Source: Isoetes taiwanensis (taxonomy: Eukaryota; Streptophyta; Lycopodiopsida; Isoetales; Isoetaceae). Taken from it: 64,000 bases of DNA. The notes beneath the pieces are model-generated. The model was not told the origin of the DNA. It worked only from the letters and a program-made list of their open reading frames with translations, and searched no databases. The position numbers and the translations under genes were made by a program. Of this stretch, positions 31,503-42,071 are shown in pieces (the stretch's first letter is position 1; every line of letters starts with the position of its first letter). Location of the stretch: contig JAJEKV010000002.1 of the NCBI GenBank assembly GCA_021234155.1, forward strand, positions 36,557,107 to 36,621,106, in the 5' to 3' direction.

Positions 31503-31760
31503 ATAAAAAAAAAAAATTCCCAATGTAGCATCTGTGCCAACAACGGACCAGAGCCACAAAATTCGACTGCCCTGCCACTCGTGCCATTTTCTAGCTTGGT
31601 AGCTTGCTTGCGCAGCCCAAGCGGCTCTGACATTGCGCAGCCCAAGCAGCTCGGCTTGAAGCACCTCGGCATGAATCTAAATGGCTCGTGAAGCCAAAGG
31701 GCTGAAGGAATCGAACCTTCAGGTCAGGTACAGTGGCCTCACCAGAACCCTTATACAAGC
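31503..31760 (-). mobile_element. Possible tRNA-derived SINE
   Basis: The minus strand carries GGTTCGATTCC (31717-31707), an exact RNA polymerase III B-box, inside a 7-bp stem (CTGAAGG / CCTTCAG) like a tRNA T-arm. About 200 bp downstream the same strand ends in a run of 12 T (31516-31505). An A-box upstream (around 31747-31731) is weak, and I found no flanking duplication. It might be a SINE or a tRNA-arm relic. Confidence 0.35.
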
Positions 31761-31815
31761 AAGAAACACAAAATAGAGATAAGAACTCCATCTACCCCTG
31801 CACAAAAGAATCCAG

Positions 31816-31884
31816 CTGAAGAAAAGAAATCGGTGGTGCTGAAGAAAAGAAATCGGTGGTGCTGAAGAAAAGAAACTGGTTTCC
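31816..31884. repeat. 23-bp tandem repeat, three units
   Basis: CTGAAGAAAAGAAATCGGTG begins at 31816 and 31839, with a third diverged unit at 31862. The period is exactly 23 bp. Non-coding. Confidence 0.85.
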
Positions 31885-33933
31885 TCTGTTTATTGTGGAG
31901 TGAAGAATCAGACAACAGAGATCTTGTCAAGAATCGCTGAACAGAGCCATGCAATAAAATTTAGCAAAAAAAAAAACACCACACCAAGAGCAAGCGAACC
32001 AGAGCTCGAGTTGAAAGCTGGAGATGGATTTCATAGAATCTCCAGCAAGATTCAACAGCTTGACAAGCTATGACTATCATTGAAGGGAAATAATCCGGAA
32101 ATCTGGCAAAATCTGGCTCCAGTTTCGCAAAAATCTAAACCCAAAGCTGCAAAATCCAACCCCAATCTAGGTTTTTCAATACAAATCAAGGCCCCACAAA
32201 TTTCACAAAAGCCCTCTTTTTTCACAGATCTTACCTCCTCCTCCTTCTTCGTAACTGCCAAGAATGCACTATAACACAAAAGCTGCCGAAAATTGATGCG
32301 CAACTTGAAGATAGGAAGAAAAATCTGAGGAAGAAAAAAATTCTTTTGCTATGCGCGCATAGCAAACGACTTTTGTCTATGCGCGCATAGACACTACCTA
32401 CCAGGTGAAATTCTACCTACCCTTTTTTTTTAAACCTACTCATTTTGTACTGGCCACGTCCTACCCAATATTTTCCTACCTATATATTTTACTCTAAACC
32501 TAGTCATTGCATACCAGATCCTTTTAATTTTGGTCCCAACTTGCCTAGGGCTTTTTGCATTACATTTACATTATCTAATTTTCTCATTCATGGTTTGAAA
32601 AAGTCCTATTGGTTATGAGCATTTCTTCCTTCCTTTTCCAGCTTGTAGGTTATGCACGCTTAGCTTGGCAATTTTTTATCATTATATGCAATAGCATGAC
32701 AACCTTTTTTTCTTCTAGTTGGCTCTATGTGCATAGCTCACCAATATTTCCTTGAGCAACCATAGCTAACAACGTTTTTTCCCATTTCTCTGGTTGTGTT
32801 GTGGCTAATTTGTTTGTGACTGTTACTTATTTGATCACACATTCCACAAACATTTCATAAAGTATAATTCGTCGAGGGACCATTGTTCAACTAGTTAAAC
32901 ATCGTTCAATTAGGCTTTGTAATGTTACGACTACATGTTTAAGATGTTCTATAGCTAGTGCTTGCAATGTTTTGGCACTATATAATTTAAGTTATTACAC
33001 CATTAAAGTATGCAGCTTGCAACAAGTCTACAATTGTTTCTCTTCAAATTCTGTCAAAGGAACTTGGTGTTAAGGGAGCAAATGGTCGTGCAAAATCACC
33101 TTCGGCGGGCAACTCAAATGATCAGTTGATTTTGCGTAGCTATTCCTCTTGACGTCTATGCGCGCATAGACATTTTCCTTTTCTTTTGTATTTAATGGTC
33201 TTTAAGTTTTTTCTTTGGCCCAATTTTCTATAATCATGTTCTCCATTGACATTCATTCGGATCTTATTTGTCATCAACGCATTCGTGAAGATCTTTTACG
33301 ATGACACAACCCAACAATTACCATTATTTACACCCCTAATTTTTTTGGCATCCTGTTGTAATTGTGGGACCAGTCTTATAAAAGTCTGTACATGTTTTTG
33401 TGCTAAAAACTTTTAGGGGGGCACCTAGTGGGTAACATTGTGTACATGCTAGGTGTCAGTGGTGGCAGATTACACTTGGCATGTTTAGATTAGCATAACT
33501 GTTTAAATTTAGCTAGATATAGGGCTCAGATTTGCGGTCTACCCTATATTAGACCAGAGCCTCTTCAGATATATTCAGGTTTTATCTCAAGTTTGGATAG
33601 CCTCATTTGGCGCATTTAATTTTATTTTACAGTAGATAGTGAATTAATAAGCGGAAATCATAGAGGTTCGTAAATAGTTTTCTTTAAATAAAAAAGACAC
33701 GATGTAGTTTTTTATGGAATAGGTTTTTGCATCCCTTTGCCTTGCAATTGTTGCATAAAGATGTGCAAGGCTGACACAAGTAGAAGCAACAGAATTATGT
33801 CTTTACCTTTTACTAATTACAAATAGTAAGAGATTTCAAGTAAGGATAAGGGACATTTTCCAGCGGACTGCTAATGTGCATGATAGTCTAGGGCTTAACA
33901 AATTTTCATGACTCCACTTTCTGGGAGCAAGAC
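31885..33933. other. Gene-poor spacer with three perfect palindromes
   Basis: Perfect palindromes lie at 32348-32363 (GCTATGCGCGCATAGC), 32375-32392 and 33154-33171 (both GTCTATGCGCGCATAGAC). No coding sequence is supported. Confidence 0.5.
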
Positions 33934-33946
33934 TGCTCATGATTTG
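33934..33946 (+). repeat. L1-A target-site duplication, left copy
   Basis: TGCTCATGATTTG, identical to the copy directly after the poly(A) at 40833-40845. It marks the 5' end of the insertion. Confidence 0.85.
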
Positions 33947-33992
33947 AATCGTGTGCGAGAAACAAAACTTGTGACACACGAGACGGAAAAAA

Positions 33993-34427
33993 ATGAACGT
34001 TGAGCGCCCTCAGTTTAGCGCCCAGCTCTGGGGAGAAACTCCGGCTTTGCTTGAAGCTGTTCTCCAGGGGTTGGGAATTGCAAACATTCCCCTGGAATTC
34101 CAGGATTCTTTAGCCATCATAGAGAATTTGATCTCCACAGCAGTCGATTCTCGGTCTAGAATAGGTTTTTGCAGGTTTGGTCTCAATTCGTTTTTCTTGT
34201 GCATTCTTTGCTTCGACAGATCTGGCTCGTTAAGGGTGGCGGCTCACAACTCCCGGCCCTTCCTGGGTCTTGGAAACAATTATCAGCGAAATCTTTTTAC
34301 CATGAGCGCCCCCTTGGAGTTTGGAATCGAACCTATTTACCATTGGGCATCCTTCTTCGATCTCCAGCCATCCCAGCATATCAGAGATCTTGACATGGTG
34401 GTCTGGAGGTACCTGGTTTCAAACTAG
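33993..34427 (+). CDS. Upstream 144-codon frame in the L1-A 5' region
   Basis: It opens with ATG at 33993, only 46 bp from the element's 5' end, and stops at 34427, 260 bp before ORF1. The product (start MNVERPQFSAQLWGETPALL) has no recognised domain. The first 60 residues look protein-like and the rest less so. It may be an upstream reading frame or simply 5'UTR; there is no sign of translation. Confidence 0.3.
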   Translation: MNVERPQFSAQLWGETPALLEAVLQGLGIANIPLEFQDSLAIIENLISTAVDSRSRIGFCRFGLNSFFLCILCFDRSGSLRVAAHNSRPFLGLGNNYQRNLFTMSAPLEFGIEPIYHWASFFDLQPSQHIRDLDMVVWRYLVSN

Positions 34428-34689
34428 AATTGTTCTTGGGCCCCGTGCCAGATCTAAGGGGCCGTCAGAGTAGGGTCGCTTTAGATTTTTAGGATTTCTT
34501 TTTTCGGTTCTCAGATACGGCCTGCCACATTGGGGGTCCTTGGGCAGAGGGAAATAATCATTGGCGGTTTATTCCTGCTCTGGGGGAAAAAAGGGAAAAA
34601 TTGGGAAAACTTGCGCTCTGATAACGGCCGTCTCTTCGTCTTGATCAGTTGCTTCAACCTATTTTGAGTCCGGTATTAGCCCATTCACC

Positions 34690-36606
34690 ATGAGAACCAA
34701 AGCTTCAACATCTTCCAACAGAAGTGACAAGATCATTGAGGATGAGGAGTGGACACACATCTTTTGGTTGGACAGTAGAAGAGATAAAGCCTGGGAAACT
34801 CTGAAAGGGATATACACAGGTCTAGAAATTGTAAAGGATCGGCAGAAAGCAGCAGCTTTCTGCATGGGGGTGCAAGAAGAGGTTGGTATTCTGGCATGCA
34901 AGGAAAAGATGGCCGCAATAGACAAAGATTACTTGGAAGGGAGAGCCAATGACAGAGATTGGGTCTGGAACACCTTCGGCTTCGCGCAGGAACTGGATAG
35001 CACACTGTACAAACTGATAACGACTAAACAGGGGCACACCAAGACAGACTGTTGCAGCCTAAAGAACAGTGTTTTCAGGGCGTTCATGGATGAACTTCTG
35101 GCAAAGGTTAAAAACTTGATCATTCAATGGGACGAGATAAGGGAAACATCCAATGCAAGCATCAAGTTGGTTAAGAGATGGGAAGAAGCAGAAGACCATG
35201 TCATTGAAAGAGAAAGGAAAATATTCAGATCAGGGCTCGCTCTTAACGAACCTCTGGAAGGAGTTAACACTTCGCTCGAAGTGTACCAAATGAAAAACAA
35301 GAAGTCGGCGAAGAAATGCGAGATTAAGGATTCAAACGGCTTCTTTAATCCGGAAGAGGTTAACTCCTGCGACTGTGAGAATTGCGGGGAAGTCAAGCTT
35401 TCAGCTCTGAACATAACAAAGACAAAAATTGGAGAAAACAAGATCAGCAATTCCATTCCTATTCTCGGCAAGAACGACAAAACAAAAGGTCCTTCCTATC
35501 CCCTTTCTTATAAAAATGTGCTCATGAATGATACTGATCCCCCTGCTTAGTCGGATGGTTCCGGGAGTCAGAAAGGTACTACTAAGGATTTTATTGATCT
35601 TTTTGGTGTTTTGGATGATTCTGCCTCTGACATGTGCTCCAAATATGCTATTCTCATCCATTTCCCGCGGATTTGTCCTCCCCAATCGGAAGTTAAAAAT
35701 TGGATTACTAAGGCCCAACACATTCCTATTATGTCTATTCTTAAGTTGGATAAAAATACTTTCCAAATTGTTTGTAGGGATGAACTTGGAGTTAAGCAGA
35801 TTCTGAGAAGAAAGCTTGATCCCATATTTAATGCCCCCTTTTATCTTATGAAATGGTCCCCAAACTTCATTCCGGGTATGAATGATGAAATCCAGACCAC
35901 TACTTGGCTCTCATATCCTAACCTCCCCCCAGTCTTTTGGACGAGATCTCATCTTATGGCCATTTCCGAATCCTTGGGGGAGGTCATTGAAATCAACATA
36001 CTGCAAACAAATTTTCCATTAGTGTGCATATCCAAAAGAATCAGTTCTGATTGGAAAAAGAAAATTAAAATAAGGATAAAACATGATGAATTCCTGGATC
36101 TGGACATTACCTACTCAAAAGGGCCCGTTCAAGAGCTTAAGGCTACTCCTATTCAAGCCCAGCAGAAGCAGGTCTGGATTCCAAAGGTTATTAATAAGGA
36201 GATTAAGGTGGATAATAGAAACATGGAGACTCAGGAAAATAAGCAGGTCCTTCAAAATGCAATCACCCCAAGGGGAGTTGCAGAACATCACAGTGAACCA
36301 AAAGTGGTGATTGGTGAAGATATGACTGTTCTCATCAAAAACATCAAGCTTTCTGTTAGGATGGACACAGGTCGCCTCATCTTCACTATTACTAAGATCC
36401 CTGTTCCTGAGTCCTGGCAGCAAGAAGAGGATAGTACATCCCAGGTTAGCATTGAAGATCTTTTAGATATGGATGACAGAGAATGGAATGTGGTAGAGAA
36501 AAGAAAAGGTAGAGGCAAGAATAAGCTCTACCTTGGCCCAAGCAGATCCAGCCCGAGGAAGCAAACCATTCAAGCTAAGAGGGCTTTGGGTAAACATAAA
36601 TACTGA
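34690..36606 (+). pseudogene. L1-A ORF1 (DUF4283-like nucleic-acid-binding protein), one in-frame amber
   Basis: ATG at 34690, with one frame open to TGA at 36604-36606 apart from a single TAG at 35548-35550, about 638 codons in all. The first half is charged and helical and ends with a cysteine cluster, CDCENCGEVK. The second half (from about 35611) has YAILIHFPRICPP, FYLMKWSPNFIPG, TTTWLSYPNLPPVFW and LGEVIEINI. This pattern belongs to the DUF4283-type RNA-binding domain of plant L1 ORF1 proteins. The C-terminus is basic. The protein would coat the element RNA. Its stop overlaps the ORF2 start as TGATG. Confidence 0.75.
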
Positions 36607-39600
36607 TGAATAGAGACATTGTCTGCATCACCTGGAACCTCCAAGGAATTAACAGCAACATCAAAAGGGACAGACTCAAAGTTTGCCTATCTTCCCTTAA
36701 CCCTGACATTCTTTTTCTCCAAGAACACACATGACTTAGATCATGAACTCATCATTAGTAGGACTCTTCCCCTCCAGCTATAGTCTTTGGTCAATTCCCG
36801 CTAACGACTCTTCTGCAGGAATTGCGATTGCTTGGAAGAAAGATCTCGACATTGCTGACATTTATATGATAAATGGTAGAGATGGTAGATGGCAAATCCT
36901 CATGTGTACTTTTCTAGGTATCAAAATGGTTTTGGTTAATATTTATGCTTACAATAATTCTGCTGAAAGGATTGATGTTTGGAAAAAAGTCAAGGCCAGT
37001 CTCGATAATATAGAGTTTGATGAATGCATTCTCGGGGGCGACCTAAACATGGTGACCAAAAGCTTCATGAAGAACAAGAATTTTAGACCCCTGGTGAAGC
37101 AAGAGAAGGAGGTTTGGCTCGACCTAACTCGAAGTCACAACCTAAACCTTGCCAGGACTAAGCCTGGCACGTTTAGCTGGACTGATAAAAGGGTTGACCC
37201 CACCCAATGCTTACATGACAGATTCTACCTTTCAGAGAATTTGTGGAACGAAAGCTGCAGGGTAATTAATCTGGAAGGTTACACTCTTTCAGATCACTAT
37301 CCGCAGCAGCTTAGGATTATGGCAAGAAACTCTGATAAGAAAAAGAGGAAAACTTACTTCAAGCTGAACAGCAATTTGCTCGAGCATGAGGAGTTCTCTG
37401 ATAGGCTGCAGGAGGTCATTGCCAGATTCCCCAAGCCTACTGGTAAATCAAGCTGGATGTACTGGTGGATCCGAGTGGCAAAAGCTATCAAAAAATGGCT
37501 TAAGAACTGGGGAAAAGCAATTCACCACAGTAAAATGTCCCACCTCCAAAATTTGAGGGACAAACTCCCCTATGCATCAGAGGAGGAAAAGGAAAGCATA
37601 AGATCGGAAATTGAAAAAGAGGAAATCAGAATTGCTGAGGGCTGGAGGCTAAAGGCAAAGATTAGAGAGATAAAAAATGATGAAAGATGCAATTCCAAGT
37701 TCTTCTTTGCGAAGGCCAAAGGCAGAGCGAAAAAGTAACATATCTTTGAAATTAAGGTTGGAGACAATGATATTTCGGATGAGAATCAAATTAAGCTAGC
37801 TGCAACCACTCACTTTACCAACATCATGGGTACTAATCAGGACTGCCCTCAGGCCACTATGGATAATTTCATCAATCTTCAAGCCAAGGTAAGTATTGAG
37901 GATAATTTAAACATAGCTAAGCCTTTTTCCAACAGGGAACTCTACAATATTGCTATGGATATGGAAAAAGGTAAGAGCCCAGGCCCCGATGGGCTCCCTG
38001 TAGAATTCTTCACCAAAGTATGGCCGATCTTAGAAGACTGCTTCACCAATCTTGCAAATGAGTTCAGAGATATGAAGTGCTTAGATGCAAGGATCAATAC
38101 CAGTATGATTGCTCTTATCCCGAAGATTGATATGCCTGTAACATTTTCGGACTACAGACCGATTTCCCTTACCAATGTCATTTACAAGATCATATCAGGC
38201 ACCATAGCCAAAAAGCTGAGAACTGTTCTTGAAAGAATCATCAGTACCTCCCAAGCTGCTTACCTGAAAGATAGATTTATCCTGGACTTTGTGGTAACAG
38301 CAGCTCTCGGATTGAGGTGGGCCAAAGATTCCAACCAGGACATAGCCCTCATAAAGCTTGATATCACAAAGGCCTTCGACACTGTAAGCTGGAACTTCTT
38401 ATTCAAATGTTGTAAGGCCCTTGGCTTCTCTGATGAGGTAATTTTACTTTTTAAAGCAATTTTGGCTAACTCTAGATCTTCTGTGCTTATTAATGGGGAG
38501 TGCAGCCCCTTCTTCCCCTTGCAAAGGGGGGTGAAACAAGGCTGTCCCTTAGCCCCCTTTCTATTTCTTATCATCATGGAGGCCCTTCATAGCAAGCTAG
38601 AAGAGGCTAAAAGGACTAACATGATCCAAGGTCTTAGCCTCCCAAACAATGGGGAAATGGATCAAATTCTGAATGGGCATTTTGCAGATGACACATTTCT
38701 TTTCGTTTCTATGGACAACAGATCCCTGACCAATGCTCAAACAATTTTGGAAGAATTCGGGATCGCCTCGGGCTGCAAAATCAATCCAATTAAATCCAAG
38801 GTGGTAACAAGGGATCAGGTAAAAGGAGAGCAAACAGCTGCTCTCATGGGCTATAAGTATACCCCCCCTCCCCCCCCACTAATTCTTCTAAGATTCTGGG
38901 TATCCCTTTAGCTCTAAAAGGTAGCCCCTCAGATATTTGGTCGGATATAATTGAGAAGTTCCAAAAAAAGGTAGATAGTTTGAATTCCAAGTATATCTCA
39001 AAACAGGGCAGGGCTATAATTGCTAATTTTGTCATCTCTTCCTCTCACGTTTATCAATCCTCTGTCATCCTTGTGCCCAAAAAGGTCTCGGCCAAACTCC
39101 AGAGCATCATAGGTAGATTCATCTCTTGTGGCCAAAATAGAAGGTGCTGGACCCCTGTTGCCATGGATGAATGCTGCAAGCGTAGAAATATTGGAGGTTT
39201 AGGGGTCATCAACATTGAGAAACAGGGGATTGCTCTCGCGGCCAAGTACTTCTATAAGGCTGCTCACAATAAGATTAAACACCCGGTTGCCATCATTATC
39301 AGATACTATCTTAACAAATGCCTTTCCTATGGATGGAGGAAACTCAATCTTAACTTGCCCCATGCTATTTATTTTCCCTTCTCCATCCCGAATTCTATTC
39401 CAGCATTGATCAAGAAATGGATTAGAGCATGGAATCTGGTTAAAGGCATGTTCTCCTGGAAGGAGGGACTCTCCATGGACCAATCGATCTTTTGGAACCC
39501 TGCCTTACTTACTAATGACTCCTCCCTCTGTTTAGCTTGTCATTTTTCCGAACAGGCCAGACTCTGGAGCAGCAAAGGTCTAAACTATATCAGTGATTTG

Positions 39601-40263
39601 TTTGACGATCAGGGTATCATCCCCTTCAGGAATTCAGTTCTGGCTGAAGAGGATGCTAATACTGAAATGCTTTATAATAACATTTGTACTGCTCTGTCTA
39701 GGGGAAGATGGTCTGATGACAATCTCAACTGGACTCATAATGGCTCAGGGGAATTTACAGTCAATTCTGCCTATAAGTATTTGATGAGGGATCAAAAGAT
39801 TTCTATCCACACCAAATGGCAGTTAGGGGAAGATAGGTGCATAAGAAATTTGAAATTCTTGTGGTCTAGTCCTATCCCCCCTAAGGTAAAATCTTTTATT
39901 TGGCAGCTTTGGCACAAAGCCTTAGCAACCAATGATAAAAGACACAGACTTCATATGGCTGACTCAGACGTCTGCCCCAGATGTCTAGGCCACAAGGAGG
40001 ATGAGGAGCATTTGTTTAGATCTTGTATTTGGTCAGAATGGATTCTGGAGCTTGCCTCCATGATTTTTGGCTATGACCTGAATTCCATGGCTTCAGTGGA
40101 CTTCTTCATGCCGGATTACCCCAGGGACTGGAGGCTCTACATCCTCTTGTGGAGGATCTGGAAGGGCAGAAATAATTTCATTTTCAATTGTGAAATTACT
40201 CATCCAGAAGCAGTTATCAAGCAGATTGAATACGACATCAAATGGATCAATGCTGCTATTTAA
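36606..40263 (+). pseudogene. L1-A ORF2 (AP endonuclease, reverse transcriptase, zf-RVT)
   Basis: ATG at 36606 starts IVCITWNLQGIN, the endonuclease N-terminus, but a frameshift and stops occur near 36734. In another frame the endonuclease continues: GIAIAWKKDLD, GGDLNMV (about 37036) and SDHYPQ (37289-37306, containing the catalytic His). A TAA at 37736-37738 interrupts the linker. The RT runs from KGKSPGPDGLPVEF through RPISLTNVIYKII and KQGCPLAPFLFLI to FADD (38681-38692, usually YADD). After a frameshift near 38911, the C-terminal zinc-knuckle domain follows (CPRCLGHKEDEEHLFRSC, about 39970-40027). The domain order is complete but the frame is broken at least three times. Confidence 0.85.
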
Positions 40264-40832
40264 AGCTCTGTATAAGATTTCCTATGAATCTCACAATCTA
40301 TTTGTGGTTATTACAGGTATTATCTTCGTGCTGGTGCGTAAGCTTAAATGGAAGAAGATGGATCCGATGGTTAATCAGCAATGGCTTAAGGTATTCGGGC
40401 CACCAGATCTTTACAGACACGAGGAGCCGTGCCTATGTAACTGTTGCTGCGATCAAAACCCGGACGCAAGAAGAGGCCAATTATGTGAAGCAAAGGACAA
40501 CAAAGGCCGTTTCAATATGGCAAAGGCAGAGTCTTGCTTATGTGCATTCTGCACACTTACGATCATGGTCAGGGGCAGAGGAAGAAAATCGATCAATCAG
40601 AACCTTAAATCTCATTTTTAGACAGTCTGCTATATCTCAACTGACAGCTTTATATATCCCATATTTGTGCTTCAAGCTTTCTACTACTCTACTATGTCTC
40701 CATTCTAGGAGTTTTTTTTTGGGTTATACTTCCCTATAAAAAGTACCTTTTTGTAACACCATAAATTATAATTAATATACATATACGCCTTCTTCTTCTT
40801 CTTCAATCAAAAAAAAAAAAAAAAAAAAAGAG

Positions 40833-40845
40833 TGCTCATGATTTG
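40833..40845 (+). repeat. L1-A target-site duplication, right copy
   Basis: Second copy of TGCTCATGATTTG, three bases after the poly(A) run. Together with the left copy it fixes the insertion site. Confidence 0.85.
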
Positions 40846-41869
40846 GCAAGTAGCTATAACAAGAGAGACAAAATACTAGTGGGTTGCATAAAGATATGAT
40901 AATGAAATTTCAGAAGGCCTACACCATATAATGTTATTGTAAAACTGAGAAATAATACAAAAGTCCTACACTCTTAGCATTATGTTTGTGACTCAAGGAT
41001 GTAAAACTGCATGTATTGTTGCTAATAGAACGATGTGTTCATGTGCACTGCTTGGATTATCATACCTTGCACAATGTTGAAAGCTTGGGAGACTAGAAAT
41101 GGACGATAGTAATATAGTTTGCTTTATACAATGTATTCGCTCAATTTGCATGGTTGAAAACATGTGAAGTACTGATTAGCCAAACTTTAGCTGGAAGTAC
41201 AGTTCATACGCTCTTTAAATACATCTTAGAGAACCATTCCCTTAGCATCATGGAGAAGGCATTGGCTTGTGGTTACAAGTTGGCTTGTCTAAGAGGTATC
41301 AAATGAAAATAATTAATCTAGCAAATATTGCCAATTGAGAAATAATGGACACGTCACTTTCCAGCGCCATTTTTCTTGATTTGTTTGTCTTTTCTGATTC
41401 AAACTCTTTCTTGATCCAATCCCCTCGAGAATTCACCATTTGATCCGAAATTACCTTCATCATCTTGCTGGCCCTGTAGAGGCCTAGCAAATATCCTATT
41501 CCTCATCAGATTACCTTTGCATGGATACTAAATTCTTCACAATTTTGAAGCAGGAACAAAGAATTTCGTGTGGTTTTCTTTTGGGAACTCACTCCAAACT
41601 CTGGGAATCTCTTGTCCTCCATCAATATTTTCCAGATTCTTTATTTGTTCCAGAATACTCAACTATACCAAACACAGAAGAATTAGGGTCCGAGATCATT
41701 GAATCTTGGGTGTTGGAATTTACAGGCAAAAGGAACATCTCAGCAACAGCAATCTTTCATGTTCATTGTGAATGGACAGACAGGAAAATTATGGTGAAGA
41801 TCTTTTCAGATTGATGCAATGTAATGAATGCTTTCGAGGTATTTTGGCAAATTTATGGTTTTCCTACCC
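40846..41869. other. Spacer between the two L1 elements
   Basis: A 97-codon ATG frame at 41521-41814 (contains ESWVLEFTGKRNISATAIFH) has no recognised domain and no promoter I can see. Otherwise nothing is supported. Confidence 0.35.
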
Positions 41870-42071
41870 TTCTTAGTTCTTAGATAGATTTTTCTCTCGT
41901 CTTATCTCTCTGAGCTTCCTCTGCTTCCACAACCTCCTCTCCTGTTTTAGCCTTTCTCTGTTTTGATAGCCCTCTTTTTGTGCTTTAATGGCGAAATTCC
42001 CCCCAAAAAATAAACCTTTGATTGACTGATCAGCCCTAAACTCAATTTCCCTCTCGTTTCTACACAACTTC

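Larger units (their letters stand above)
33947..40832 (+). mobile_element. Nearly full-length L1-like LINE (L1-A)
   Basis: The element is bounded by a 13-bp direct repeat TGCTCATGATTTG (33934-33946 and 40833-40845). It ends in a 21-A tail (40809-40829) and carries ORF1 and ORF2 in the plant L1 order. About 6.9 kb long, it appears full length. Lesions are few: one amber in ORF1, an early frameshift and a stop in the endonuclease-linker part of ORF2, and a frameshift after the RT. The insertion is therefore fairly young but inactive. Confidence 0.9.

Noticed and set aside
29281-33614. 16-bp direct repeat AGCCTCATTTGGCGCA (29281-29296 and 33599-33614) as target-site duplication of a 4.3-kb insertion
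   Set aside because: In a 64-kb window a 16-bp match between some pair of sites is expected about 0.5 times by chance, and the interval has no poly(A), LTR or inverted ends.
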